This document shows positions 1 through 13,799 of a stretch of DNA of 64,000 nt, one piece after another. The position numbers and the translations under genes were made by a program. The stretch is taken from the NCBI GenBank assembly GCA_965153455.1, contig OZ234504.1, positions 3,782,001 to 3,846,000 of the forward strand, in the 5' to 3' direction. The number at the start of each line of letters is the position of its first letter. Position 1 is the first letter of the stretch. The notes under the pieces are model-generated. The model was not told the DNA's origin. It worked only from the letters and a program-made list of their open reading frames with translations, and searched no databases. The DNA comes from Sphagnum compactum. Its lineage: Eukaryota > Bryophyta > Sphagnopsida > Sphagnales.

Positions 1-3000
1 TGCATAATATAATCAATTTTATGATGAACTTAATTAATTATATAACATGGTTATAATGCATGATATTCAAAATATATGTGTGTTTACATATTTTGTGATA
101 ATAATTTATATCAACATGTGTGAGGTGGTGGTTGGACTGCAAAGGCTTTAGGTTGTGGCAAGAAAGGTGAAGGTTCAAACCCCATTTTGAAGATGTGATT
201 GTGACATCATCATCATGACATCATGAATTCAACATATTATAATCCACAATTTTCCCTCTAAAAACAATTGTTGAAATCACGGGTTTAGTGCAATAGTGTT
301 TTGAACGTGTTTTCAATTTAATCCAAAAAGTCAAAATTTTGAATAATAATAATTTTCTAAATAATTTTTAAATAATTTTAATTTAAAGTTTCCCCATCAA
401 CTAAATTTTTAATCATCTTAGTTATTTTAGATAACTACCACGTCAATTAATATCTTTAGTCATTTAAGTGAAAACATACATAATCAAATTTGTGTAAAAA
501 ACAACTAACCTATGTTGATTAAAGCCATTTTTGTCTAATGTTTAGTATGATTTTAAAAATGACTAAAACCAAGTTTAAAAACTAACATCAAAACATGGTT
601 TTGTGGTATTGAATGTTCACATAGCAAACAACCTTAAGTTGCACCTCAATATGGTTGAAAGCGAAGATGATCATGGTTCAAAATGTTCCAAGGACATTAG
701 TAATGCATCATTGCACATCCCATATTCCCTTTGTCATGCAAGTTATAAGGCAATGATAATAATGCGATGTTCAAGGATGATTTGTTAAAGCTCCTCTTGG
801 AAATTTAATAAACAAATTGTTAAAGGGACTTCAAGCCCTAGTGCAAAGGTGACCTTCAAGCACTATAGCCTCTATTTTATTGTTCGCTCTATTTATCTCT
901 AGTTTTAAAACATTTGAATATTTTTTCATTAATAACTTTATGTAATTCCTATAAACTTTGGTTTGTATATCCCAATCTATTGCCTTTGAATTTCATTTCT
1001 AGTTACATATCTCAAAAATTTACATTTTGTTTCTTGTCACATGGATATGATAAGGTTCTCCTATGTTTTGAAGAGGTCTTCCATTACAAATTGTTTTGTC
1101 AAGCCTTCCCTATAAATTTGGTTCCTACACATGATAACATAAAGGCATATGAAAACTTAAGATCAAGATCTCTCTAATTGTAAAGATATAACAAAGGGAT
1201 TGAACCTCTTGGAAGTAGCAAGCCATGTTAGTGATTGTTCATCATCTCCAACATCTTAAAAATCTTGATTATGATGTGATTTAAACCAATATTGACAAAA
1301 TTTTAAGGCCTAAGTTAAGTGGTTTGTTTTTTCTTTTGGAGTTCGTACTTCATTGTTGGGTATTCTTTAGAGCATGTTTCTCTTTAAGAAAGTATTGATA
1401 ATCTTTTAAACACTTAGTAAACATGTAAATAGTCCATGGATATGTGCATAACTACAAAGATTATTAAGGTTCATGTACATAATGTGGGGTATTTCATTAT
1501 CAAAAAGCCCATAGATGCTTCCACCATTAATGTTTGAAAAAGTATGTTTATTGCTTATCATCACATGGGTGCCACCAACATTAAGCCAACCCACATCTGA
1601 GATTCAAATATGACAACCAAAGTAAAAAACCAAGACCTAAAAAAAGGCAAAAAAAGGCATTTAAAGTGGAGATGGAGAAATGTTTAACAAAGGATTTGAA
1701 ATCACATGCAGTTGAAGTAACTATAAAAGGGAGGATTGGTGGGACATGCAAGCGGAAGAATGCATGGGATGACACTTTAAAGAATATCACACCTCATGTC
1801 TTAAACATTTATGTTGTCCATGTTAGGGATTAGAATGAATTAACATGGTGGAGCTTCATGGATAGGAATTTTGACTACCTACACAATGATCTATGCCAAT
1901 AAAGATTTGAAAATTTTGTCCATTGTTATTTGAAATGAGATTTTAGTTGAAATGTTTCTACACATAAAAATCCCAATTGACCTACCCAATTAATTAGTAT
2001 AAATTAAGTTCAATGGGACAAGCTTGTGAAATATTAGATAAATGAAAAGACAATTATCAAAGCCTCTAACATGAATGAAGCTCGAGAGAACCCAAAAAAA
2101 TTGTCCAAATATGGACAAGGTGGCAAGTTACTATTGCAGCAAAAATGGTAGTTGTTTTAATCTTATGTGGATGTCATCTGTAATTGTGGATAGCTTCAAA
2201 GATGTGGTTCATGGATGGGTGTTCCATGTAAATGAGAAAGAAGGCTAGGAACCCATCACTAACAAAAATTGCAACAAGGCAAAATTTTGAACAAATGTAT
2301 AAAGATGTATAATGAATGATTTTTTAATTTGAAAATTCCCCTAGCCTTGATTTATACTTTTCCTTCACAACAACACATCTTGTGTCTTACAACCGGTTAA
2401 TAAAATAACTATTGTCTTTTTTTACTACAATTATAACTACAAGTTCATGTTAATGATTTATAAAAGAGATTGTGGTGCCACATGGCATTGTTGTTTTGCG
2501 ACTTTAGTCAATATCACGACTTGATGGTTTTTACACAAATATCAAACTTTCAAAAATGTATTTTTAATTTATTTTAATCATCCAAAATTAGGTCACAAAA
2601 TTTCATTTATTCTTGCAACTTTTGGTGAATAATAACAACTTATGGTCATGTGATGTTGACGTGGCATGCCACATGGCAATGAGGTTGACTAGTAATTGCA
2701 ACACCTCATGATTTGTGACACTAACTTCACATCATGATTCATATCATTGATTTGATGAATTAATTTCGTTTATTAGATAGTTGAAAATATTGTTGTCTTT
2801 TGTAATTAATATCCACTCGGTCTTCCATGTGATGATGACATGGCATGCCATTTGGCAACAAGGTGTCACAAATTTTCATGGCAATCCATGATTTTTTGTG
2901 ACACCATAAATTTTTGTGTGTTTTGAATTTATGGCACCAATATTTGTTATGGCATGCCATAGTTTTTTGTGTGCCATGAGGTTTTTGAAGTCATGAATTC

Positions 3001-3100
3001 ACATGCATGCGTACGTGTATTAAATAATATATTGTTAATTGTAATTATGACTACAATATCTAATAGTTGTTTTGAAAAAGGTGACACATAACTCCTTGAC
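1..3100. other. AT-rich intergenic DNA, no gene recognised
   Basis: Both strands carry only short open frames broken by stops, and no protein family is recognisable. The only structured element I see is a tRNA-like box pair near the left end, listed separately. The rest is low-complexity AT-rich DNA with occasional near-repeats of CATGGCATGCCA-type words at about 2.65-2.97 kb. Confidence 0.6.
122..180 (+). repeat. possible tRNA-derived SINE head (B-box-like)
   Basis: A GGTGGTGGTTGG stretch is followed about 40 bases later by GGTTCAAACCCC. The second word resembles a Pol III B box (GGTTCGANTCC) and the first a weak A box, with spacing close to that in tRNA-derived SINEs. No tail or target duplication could be defined, so this may be a chance match. 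Confidence 0.25.
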
Positions 3101-4015
3101 TTTTTAATTACTTAACACGTTAACTTAGGTCAAATATACTTATTAAGTTAACATGTGTTAGGTTACCTTGTAAGTCACTTAATTAGACATAATAAATTTT
3201 TTACATTTAGTATGTTAAAATATACCTAGAATAGGTTACCCTACTAATAGGTTAACCTAGGTAGGCTTGCCTAAGTTCTTAGCTTTAGGTTTTTTGCTAA
3301 GTCAACCTAGGTAGCCTCATTACAAAATATTTTATCAAGTTTGTAACCACCTCAAGTTTGTACAACTAGATGCGACTATGATGCGATTAAATGCAAGTAT
3401 GATGCGACTATATGCAACTAAATGCAAGTATGATGCGACATTATTATCCTAGGTTTTTTTTTTAGTTTAAAAATGCCTAGGTTTACCTAGGGTAGGTTAG
3501 TAAGTAACATAGGTTGACAAACTAGTTCATTTTAAATCAACATAGGGAGGTCTAGGTTTAGATTAGGTTAGTAGGTAATAGGTAGGTTGACCTAGGTCAA
3601 CTTAGGGTGGCCAAGGTTAATTAAGGCTAAACATTTTGAACTTTATAATTTTTTGTTAAATATAATTAATATAAAAAATGTGGTAGTGCAATTTGGATGG
3701 GGATTTGAACCCCAAAGTGAAAGTGAGGGGTACAAATCCTCACTCTTGCAACCTATGATACCTAGGCCACTTGGTTAGGTTTGGTAGCTTAGTCTAGGCT
3801 TCTTGGGTTATGAGTCCGACATTTGTTTTTAATTTAAGCACCTAGCCTAAATTAGGTAGCCTATGTTATTTAACATAGGTAGTTAGCCTAACTAGGTTAA
3901 GCTAGGTTGATTTTTGGTTACGCGAGCTAGGTTAGGTTAAGCTAGGTTGACTTTTGGTAATGCTAGCTACATGGGTTAAATTATATTGATTTTTGGTCAT
4001 GTGTAATGACTCATA
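3100..4015. repeat. TAGGTTAACC-type low-complexity repeat region
   Basis: The words TAGGTT, CTAGGT and AACCTA recur on both strands throughout. Near the right end a unit of about 40 bp occurs three times with decreasing similarity (starts near 3892, 3932 and 3971), built on GGTTAAGCTAGGTTGA followed by TTTTGGT. A palindrome with 9-bp arms (CCTATGTTA, TT spacer, TAACATAGG) lies at 3860-3879. No coding function is seen. Confidence 0.65.
3690..3785 (-). repeat. tRNA-like sequence with A and B boxes
   Basis: Read on the minus strand, an A-box-like word (TAACCAAGTGG) is followed by a hairpin (GTGAGG paired with CCTCAC) and then GGTTCAAATCC, which matches the Pol III B box at 10 of 11 positions. 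The long distance between boxes resembles Ser/Leu tRNAs with a large variable arm. No clear 7-bp acceptor stem is visible, so a tRNA-derived SINE or degraded tRNA is more likely than a working tRNA gene. Confidence 0.4.
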
Positions 4016-5640
4016 ATGTGTTTATCGATTTTTGACACATGTCATCCATCCATCAAGGCATTTTTTGTAACACTTAGTTGAATAAAACAACTAAGTTGAA
4101 ATGGCATGCACTTTACATGTCATACCAAAGTCATCAATGACATGGATTTTCAATCTTAAACCAAAATAAAAAAATGCTAGTCAATTGGATGATCGTGCTT
4201 TGCAATTAAATGTCCTTTGCAACTAAATGGGTGAAACAACATGGGTTTAGCAACTCATGAGTGACTAGTTGCATATCTCCTTCCTGATTAGGACATATAG
4301 TCACAGAACCCAATTGCAAAACCCAAGATGTGTTGTTATGCTTCATGCCCAAAGATTTATAATACATGCTAATCTAATTTGTCATCCTAAAATGTTTTTT
4401 GATCACCTTTCCTTTCAAGTTGGGGTAGCTTTTAATTATGTATTGTGGTATGGAATTCCACATTTTTTTCTTATCACAAAAAATAGCACCAATTCAAATG
4501 CATTCTCCATAATGCTAATATGAACAATGTTAAGTGCATGATTATATACATGTTAATTTTCATGATCTTCATATATGTGTTAACTTCTTTATAGGGTGGG
4601 ACCACAATAGTTTTTTAACTTCACAAATAATAAGGATTTAAACTAGGTTGGACTCCTAAGAAAATAAAATTGACCAAATATTGTTGGAATCATGTGATGA
4701 AAACATGCGATGCATCAATTACATGAAGTCCATGCAATAGTGGAGTTTATGAAACAAATGCATTCAATTGAAATGAATGTTGGAAGTCTTGAAATAAAGG
4801 AAAGGAATTGTACTAGGGTATGGCACAAATTCAGCCCATGTGGTACTCCAATTTGGTTGCCTAGAAAGGTAAGAATTTAAACCCAAAATTTATGCTAGTA
4901 ATGAACTTGATGGGCAAATAACTCTAGGAACTCACATATGTTGAACATATGCATTAACATTGAGGCACTTGATGGCAAAAAACATGGAATAGATGATCTT
5001 TACCAACATAGACAACTTCAAGATATTAAACCCCCAATTGTAGTTACCCAAGTAATCAAATTAGTGTACCATATATATGATGTGTGGTTGATTATACATT
5101 ATAAATATGTACTTTCTTCTTTATTTCCTAAAGATTAATTTTATCACCACAGAGAGTAGTCAATTAGGGCATATTTAAATAAATACATATGTATACATTT
5201 TACACACATGTTTCAGTGTCTATGCGAATATTTAAATGTTTTATCATTTGTATGAGTCAAGTGTAATAGGGTCCAAACTTTTTAAGGTGTACACTAAGGA
5301 ACAAAAGGACATAGTCCTTAATGAAGTTATTTTCTATCTTATATTTTGATCCCCATCAATAAATGAGTAAAAATATGTCAAATGTTTCATAAATATTATA
5401 TTATAGACCACTACAATTTTAAATTCCATTAATTTCATCCATTTTGTGTCTTTACATGGTCAAATAAGACTATGTAAAGGAATACAAAAAGGGTGACAAT
5501 GTCAGAATATTTTGGTACTCCTTAAAGCATTTGGACCCAATAGTGTCTTGGCAAAGGTACATATCCCATGATAATTAAGGACCATTTTATTGTTGGTTGT
5601 TCCATGAAGGTGGTTAATGACGAGACTACCACAAAGTCTA

Positions 5641-5672
<32 letters not shown>

Positions 5673-7430
5673 AGCTTTATTGCAAGTTTTTATTTTCTTG
5701 CATACAATCATGTATTTTATGTGAGCTAAAGAACTATGTTGTTTTTTAAATTTGAGACATCAAATGTGTAGTAAGTTCTAATCCAAATAACAACATATTT
5801 TTCATATTTGATTTTTTGTTTTAGATTTGGTTCCATGACTCATATTGCAAATTTTGAATTATATTACCCAACTTTTCAACATGTATAATATAATAGTTTG
5901 TCTAAATGTGAATTGCATGTGATTAAGGTGATTACCACAAAGTCAAAATCAAGAAATACATGTGTACACCTTCCCACTTAAGTAGTCCCTTGGTGTTTCC
6001 AAGTTATTAGGTCTGGATTGAATGTTCTAGATTGCATTTACATGTTTTAGATTACAATGCCCACACATATGTTTCATTGTAGCTATTTCATGCATGAAAA
6101 CCAATTATGCAATTTAGGTTATTGATGTGCTCACCACATAAGCAATTCAAATACATAAGACCATTCAACTTCATCAAAGTCCAAACAATCTAGTGACACC
6201 AATGCAATGAAACAAGTGCACATGCTATACATTATATTACATGTGGATATGCAATAATGTATTCAAAATCTACTTTTGATAACATTTCTAATCATTATTG
6301 AAGGAAACTTTATTTCAACTAGTAATTGGTTCTTTTTTAAAAGTGTACAAAGGTGAAGGAAGTGGAAACACTTAAACATTGAACACATCATAACCTATAT
6401 TGGGAAGTTGTTGTGACTATAATAAATTGGGATTATGTGGTGAACCAATAAATTGGAGGTTTCTAGTACATTCACCAATTCCACGTTTGCTTAATGATAA
6501 ACCATGGATTTTATGATATTTGCCATTTTTATGTTTATTTATACATCCACACATTGTTCGTAACAAATTTCCCATGTCATCTGGGTTTATATTGGTAAAC
6601 AAGCCAAGAAGGGGAATAAAAAAACTGGTCATTTAAAGACCTCCAAATTTCCGATCTAAAGGACCAATAGTGGAAGCTAATATGGTGGTGCAATAGGTGA
6701 CTTCTTGACATAAATACCATTTGGTGTTACTTGTTAGTGCATATAATTTCTTTCTTTGAAAACTTCCAAATGTATATCATGTCCCTCCATGCATGTGGAT
6801 GTGTTCATTATTAATCACTATTGTAACCTTTACTTTGTAGTTTGCCAAAAGTTATTCAATATTCCTAATTGTGAAAGGGGGGCATTGTTACATTATGACT
6901 AATGCAATAATTGTTGGTGTTGCAAGGCAAGATTTGTTTCATGGGGCAAATATTTTTAATGGTGTGTATAAGGTGGAAGCACATGAGGTGATGTTACTAT
7001 ACAGACCTTTCCCTTTCCCTAATCGCAATGATCACCTTCCACACCTACTTTTGAAGCATGTGAAAGCTTAGTTCATAGTGTGGAAAACTCAAATCATATG
7101 TGAAAAGCTACTTAGATACTTATGTTTAGAAGTTGGAATTATTGTATGCAAATGTGATGTCACAAACAATTATGAACTTTTTATATCATGTCATTGTATG
7201 TCATGTTTATAGACTAGGAGTTTTTGTGATGTTCATTTGTCCTTGAATTATATTTATACTTCAATAAATTGGAGGTTGTTATTTTGTTATAGCTTGTGAG
7301 CCTAATTTAATGATATTTTTGGCATGCATTTATATTATAGTTTAGCCTCTAATGTTGATAGATTTTAGGGTTTAATACCCAGTTTAAACTTTTTTGTAAT
7401 TCTACAGAAATTAAATCTTGTAACTATTGT
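4016..7430. other. AT-rich intergenic DNA, no gene recognised
   Basis: Only short frames broken by stops on both strands. A (TA)n(TG)n microsatellite at about 5640-5672 is listed separately. Nothing else could be supported. Confidence 0.55.
5640..5672. repeat. (TA)n(TG)n microsatellite
   Basis: About six TA dinucleotides run directly into about ten TG dinucleotides. It is a compound dinucleotide repeat in non-coding DNA. Confidence 0.9.
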
Positions 7431-8160
7431 GGTTGCATGATATGCTACTTTACAACTCACATAGTTGCGTTAGATGCACATTGCAACTACTTATGGAATT
7501 ATTGTAGTCATATGCTTATTGCCACATGCAACCTATTATAAAACCATGATATTCACAAGTACAATTAAAAAGTGCAATTACACATGCAACTATGATAATC
7601 ACATATGCGACTACACCTTCAATTATGCTAGTCATAAGTATGATTACATTTATAGTATGTAAACACCATGTAGCAATTAATGATTTTCTGCCATGTACCA
7701 TGTGTTAGCAACCTAGCCAAATTTATGCCATTTAAAACAGTAGAAAGTAGGCTAGAATTTTAACACATGGTGAATGATAGCAAAATTTCATTGATTGCCA
7801 CACAACATCTAAATGTTTAGAATGATAGTTGTACTTGAAACTCACATATTCATTGCATGGATAATTGCATGTGTGATTATCATAGTTGCAAGTGTAGTTG
7901 CATATGTGATTATAATGTGATAGTGGTGATGTTTAATTTTATAAAATTCATTTTTTTGGGCTAGATTGTTGACATGTGGTAAATGATAACAAATTATTTA
8001 TAATTACCACATGGCATCTACATATTATAAATGTAGTTATACTTATGACTAACATAGTTGCATTTGTAATCACATCTGTGACTATTATAGTTGCATATAT
8101 GACTATGTAAACCACATGGTGACATGTGATTTATTGTCATGTGGTTACATCATTAGCATA
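7430..8160. repeat. diverged tandem repeat, period about 209 bp
   Basis: A block beginning AGGCTAGAATTTTAACACATGG near 7749 is repeated in altered form (GGGCTAGATTGTTGACATGTGG) near 7959. Each copy is followed by a similar run of TAGTTGCA, CATATGTGATTAT and TGCAACTA words. The first part (7440-7660) carries the same words in the opposite orientation, so the region mixes direct and inverted copies. A short palindrome (AACCACATG ... CATGTGGTT) sits at about 8109-8145. Confidence 0.55.
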
Positions 8161-11100
8161 AGAGGTACTACAATTTATGAAGAGCTACAAGAAAAGAGAT
8201 TTAGAAACAAGCCTTCCCAATGTTCCAAAAGATATGACTTTTTAACATACATAATTGTTAAAAGCCCATATTTAAGTTTTAAATTAATTTTAGAGTTGAA
8301 ACTCATTCTAAATTTAGTTTGGAGGTTTATAACTACTATTGATGATTATCAAGAGTTTTGACTTGTTTATCAATCTAGTTATTAATAACCCACGAACCAA
8401 TTATTGATTTTTTTATAGCCAATTGAATTGATTAATTATAATTGCTTGGTATGGAATTTTCAAATCTTAATAACCTATTTGGATAACTTGATTATCATTC
8501 AATTAGGTTATCAATCTTGAAACATTAATACAAAAAATTGAAAAGAATAGAAAATCATCATTATAAAAAATTAAATTAAAAAACCTTGTAATTCATGTAT
8601 AACTAGTAGGTTAACTATTGATTTTTAACCTTTTATTTGAAAACCTAGTACCATTATGCATAACTAATCATTATTATTCAATTTTTTATATTGATATTGA
8701 TAATATGTGTGATCCCCAAAGATTTTTTAAAAAAAAACCCATAGCTTATTTTTAAAAACCATAACCAACTGACATCAATTTACAATTCATGTTGTCAAAT
8801 TCTAACTTTTCAAGAAAATAGGTCCGATATTAGTTCCAAGTTTTTTTTAAAATGAAAGAACCCTAGCATGTTTTAGTCCATGAAATTTATTTATTTGTAA
8901 AACCTCATGTTTGGTTTGTTACATTTCAAAATTCACGATTTTCAAAACAAATTCTAAGCCAAATGTGGTTCTAACTACCTACACATAGTCCAAAATTTCT
9001 AATTATTGGCATTGTACAACCAATAAAAGGTGGCCACTTGTACCAACCACATGCCTAAACCATATGTATTTTAATGGATACATGTTACCTTTTGTAACAT
9101 GTCCCCTAATATAAAGCTTTGGAAGTAGGTCAAAACTATACATGTAGGTAGGAAATGACTAAATATAATGTTTAAAAATGTCTTATAACCTACCAAATAG
9201 GTAGATGCAAATTAGTGGTCAAGATGTTAACAAGATTGGTACAACATTTTGGTTTTGAAAGAACGTAAAAAAAAAAACTTGAATTAGAATAGGTGAAGGC
9301 CATTCACATGAAGCATTAGAGATGTGCTATTGAAATGTTTGTGGCGGTTTAAAGATTTACACAAGTTTGGTAGGGAATAAGGCTCCTTCATCTAAGAGAA
9401 CATGAGCTCATAGAGAATTGATGTGAAGTGTGATCATATAGATGATAACCCTTGATGCCATGTTGTTTTTCATAGCCAACCAAAATACAATTATGTGTTT
9501 TGGAATCAAGCTTTTGTCTTTTTCATCTATCACATGCTCTAAAACATGAAAATGATGCAAATAAGGTTGGTTTTTATCTGTAATTCAAATGATGTTTTAT
9601 TAGTAATAAAAAAGGCTAGAACATTGGTTTTGAATGTAACAAGTGGTAGCAATAACATTAAATGTATGTGGGAATTTACAAGCATGCCATGGGCAACTTT
9701 AAGGTATGTGTTTTTTAACGTGTCTCATTTTTGGCAAGTACAACATTCCAAATGATCCATAATATAACATTAAAATGACATAATAAGTAAAAAATCAATT
9801 TTAAATGGAGATTATGTGGTCACATGAATTGAGTATAGATTAATGACACACCTACTAAAGTTTAATGATAGACACTCAAATATTACTGCAATTGAATATA
9901 TACAAGTTGAGCATTCTATTAATGAAATAATAGATTTAAGATGAACAGTGGCCCAACTAAACAAGTCTTTACCATACATGTTAAAAAGAAAATCCAACAA
10001 AAAAATGATTGAAATATTGTCTTTTGAAAGTATGATCCATTTTGAGCATTCAAAAATCCATATCTATTTGTTGGTTTCAGTTGTAATTTTTTTTGAATCC
10101 ATGTTTGATTTTTTAATATGGCATAAACATGGAAAATATGTCATAGTTGGAACATAAACGTTTAAAAACCTATTTTTTCTTTTAGTTTTATTATGAGACG
10201 ATGGGGCCTTCCATGAAATTTATGGTAAGCTACACATGAAGTATAGGAACATTAATATAAGGAAAATGGATGAAAATTTTAATAAACTAGTTGGTTTTTC
10301 AAGATTTCAAATATACTTTTACATTAAATTTTTGATAAATCATGATTACAATATGAAAAAATTGAAACTATATTAGTACATCATAATTAATGTTCCATCA
10401 ACAAATTTAATTAAAGTTCTACTTTCGTATATTTAAAACCTTATTTTGTTGAAATGGGACAAATATTTTCCTATCCTTGCATTTTGAAAAATGCATTAAA
10501 ATTTTTCATTATTTAATGTTATGCAATGAAATCAAAGAACTTATTATTGACATTGAAATAAATAATATTATAAATTTAATTTATTAAAGCTTAATTTATA
10601 AATATTTTCTAAAATAAAAAAATCCATGAATGACATATATTATTATGTTTTTATCAAACATGTATCACATATTGAATCCCTATAAGACATTCTAAAATGA
10701 AATGATAATGAAACGTGCATTTGAATGGAAAATGCAAAAACTAAACCAAAGTCCATTATTATGTCTTTGGTGTATATTTATTGAATTTCATTATTATAAG
10801 TGGATTTTCATTTTTAATCCATAAACATGTTTGTCACATTGATGATTTTACCATATGTTTGTAACATTTGAATCCAATACATTTTACAAAAAGTCCAATG
10901 TGATGCAAAAAATGATTTATTTAACTTGTAACTACCTTTCAACAAAATGTCATTATTTCATTTAGACATCCCATAAAGTTTGTTGGAAATCACATCTACA
11001 TTTTTAAGCATGTGAATTCTAAAATCAATTTTGTGTATTATGTGATTTTTGTAGATACTATTAATAAATAATTTGCAACTTGTCCCAAATTGCCTTTGAT

Positions 11101-11758
11101 GTTTTTAATGTTTTGATAGATTAGACTCGTCAATCATCACTATTCAATATGAACTCACATCATGTTTGAATTTTTTTTAACATTTTTCCATTTAACTTGT
11201 AATGCAAAATTTGTAAAACCAAGATCAATTATAGTGCCATCAATAACTAAGAATAAAATTTAATTTGATCATATAAACAAAAGTTTCATTTTGTAATTCA
11301 AAATGGATTAATTATGATTGGTTAATAATTTAATTAAGGATTTTGAAGATTCATTTGATGTAAAAGCAACCACATGATGAATTTTTGTCATTGGTGTGAT
11401 GATTTTAACCTTAAGTTCATAACTAAGGTTAAGGCAATATGAGAAGGGAAGCAAATTAAAAACTAAGTGTCCCATGATTCAAGCTCCACATTCCCATAAA
11501 TGACATCTTGAGCATCATCACCATCATTGCTAGTTAACCACCATTACCATTTCTTGATAGTATCCATAATAAAAACATGACAAATAAGTTACTTAGGTGA
11601 AACTTGATATCAATGTAGTTAGGATTCATTCACGATTAATCATAACGGGCTCCTAATTCCAACAAGGGGGTGTTAGAGAAACCCCAAATGAGAGGTGGGG
11701 TAAAACACCTTTTATTGAATTAGGTTCATGAAATACCATTGTACAATGGCATTTTGTC
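8161..11758. other. AT-rich intergenic DNA, no gene recognised
   Basis: Open frames are short and overlap on opposite strands without any recognisable domain. No repeats or RNA genes could be supported. Confidence 0.55.
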
Positions 11759-11759
11759 T

Positions 11760-11893
11760 AATGGAATCCTCTTTCTCATCAAAGATGTTCCTAGAAAGCC
11801 AAATGTTACTAAAGTCCTCCTTGAGTAATGGAATCCTCTTTCTCATCAAAGATGTTCCTAGAAAGCCAAATGTTACTAAAGTCCTCGTTGAGT
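11760..11893. repeat. near-perfect 67-bp tandem duplication
   Basis: Two head-to-tail copies (11760-11826 and 11827-11893) differ at one position I can see, the C/G before TTGAGT. The near-identity points to a recent event. Short frames on both strands pass through the duplication (for example a repeated EDFSNIWLSRNIFDEKEDSI on the minus strand), but no family is recognised. Confidence 0.9.
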
Positions 11894-13496
11894 TGAGTTT
11901 GAATACCATAGCCTAGGGTCATGAGTATGAAATTATTCAGAGTGTAACCTATGATAATTATGATGATTTTGAACATGTGAACTTCATATTTGCACAAAAA
12001 ATCATTGCACTATTTTGAGGAATATTTAATAATGAAACTGACCTTAGAGTAAGGTATTAAGGAATCTAGATTCTCTATCATTGCAAAGAGCCCACCCACT
12101 AGGTAGCAATGACTTGGATGCTCGAGGTTTACGTGCCCCTAAGCACAAGGCTACATGAGTAGTGTGACCTTTGAATTTTAAGGTGCATTTTTCGGTCCAT
12201 AGGAAGAAAATGGTGAAACTTCTTCCTTCAGCTGTCAAGCAGTTGCACAACTCAACTGTAAAAATGCTTTTGAGTGTTGTTATGCAGGGTGAAGGTATTT
12301 TCCAACAACAATTGCATCCAAGTGTGCATTGGACCATTCCAAATGGCCTTGCAGTTGTGCTAGACTTTGGGGAAGGCCTACTAGGTGTAATGGAGGAGGC
12401 GTTGGACAGGTTGCCAAGGTGAAACCCAACATTAACTCAATTTGGGTTCAATCACAATTGAGTCATTACATGCTTCCAAATGGATAGTATGCTGGTTGCT
12501 ATTGGTTCACTTTGGCCTTCAAGTTTGTTTGTTTGTTTTTTTTTCACACATGCATAGAAAACATGTTTTTTTTTTTTTTCTTTCCCCAAGTTTTTGATAT
12601 AAAGAAATTGGAAAAAAATTCCAAAAATGTTAATAAATTAGTCAAATTTAGACTAGAAAATTAAAAAAAAATCCCAAATTTTTTTTTAAGAAAATGAGAA
12701 AATTTGTTGGAAAACAACCACTGCTTCTAACATTCCGTAAAACACTCAAATGCACTTGTGTGAAGTTCATTTACCATAAGTGGGGATACATGCGGTACAC
12801 CCACCACCGTAGGGAAGTACCCAAGTGGAATTGTGAGAGTACCAACAACCTGTGACAGTAGACAGGTTTTTCCAGTTGGCAAAACCTTGAATTTCAACAA
12901 CCCTTAGGACAAAACCCCAGCCAGCAGCAGCACCAGCACCAGCAGCAGCAGAAACTGTATGTATTATCATGCAGGTCATCAGTTTCTGATGAACTTGCTG
13001 CTTGCTTGCTTGCAGCTCCAGTCCAAGACTTTTGAACTGAAACCTTTGTATGTAACAAGGTGATGAAACCAGATATCATATTTTCCCAAGAATATTAGTA
13101 CCTGTCAGTTTCAGACACAAATAAAATAATATAAATATAAATTAAAAAATATATACAAAAAATTCAAATTTATCTTGCTTTCAAATCACCTAATCATGTA
13201 ACCACAATTGCAATTTTTGCATGATTTTTTTGTTTGAACCTCTGCAGCAGCAATGAACAACAACAACCCATGGGCAGGCAGGCATTGCTTCTTGCAAAAT
13301 GCGCCTCCGTGCAAGTCCTGCCATACTGGCCAACCTTGTTCATTACACCAGGGTTATGCCCTGGCAGCAGCAGGGCCATCATACATACCCCAAACCTTGG
13401 GCTCCACCCTACCTAGCTCTTATACTTCAGGGGGCAGAGCCAATAGTTGCCAATGAGCAAACTTGCTTTTTCCCCATGATACCCAGAGGGTATAGG
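11894..13496. other. intergenic DNA, unrecognised
   Basis: Some stretches (12.04-12.42 kb, 13.23-13.50 kb) are less AT-rich and have overlapping frames of 60-97 codons on both strands. None matches a family I know. A CAGCAGCAC-type trinucleotide run lies at about 12921-12955. Confidence 0.4.
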
Positions 13497-13504
13497 CTGA
13501 GTAG

Positions 13505-13791
13505 AGGACACACCTTATGAAGTGTAAAAAAAGAGCCAGCGGGTGTTTTGGAAAAACATCATGATGCATTGGGTACCCAGCGGGTATCACAGGAAAATAA
13601 TTTAAAAATAGCCTGCTGGTTTTTCAGAAAAATGAATTGTTTTGATACCCGCCGGGTATGACAGGGGAATTTTTTAATAAAATAATAGCCAGCCGGTTTT
13701 TCAGAAAAAATGAAATGCCCAGCTCCATATGGGGTCATTATTATGTTTTTCAAAAAACCCGCTGGCTTTTTTACACTTCATAAGGTGTCCA
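13505..13791. mobile_element. 287-bp inverted-repeat element (hAT-like MITE)
   Basis: The element is bounded by direct copies of CTGAGTAG (13497-13504 and 13792-13799), an 8-bp target duplication of the size made by hAT transposases. Its ends are inverted repeats: AGGACACACCTTATGAAG on the left against TGGACACCTTATGAAG read from the right, extending through AAAAAA and GCCAGCGGG. Internally a unit of about 74 bp with GCGGGTAT, ACAGG and TTTTTCAGAAAAA occurs twice. It has no coding capacity, so it is a non-autonomous element. The superfamily rests on target-duplication length only, because the first bases are not the usual CAG/TAG. Confidence 0.75.
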
Positions 13792-13799
13792 CTGAGTAG

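Noticed and set aside
3100-4015. Interstitial telomere repeat
   Set aside because: TAGGTT words are present but there is no run of TTTAGGG or TTAGGG units.
7474-7701. Opposite-strand 61-62-codon frames
   Set aside because: They lie in a diverged repeat of TGCAACTA/CATATG words and have no protein features.
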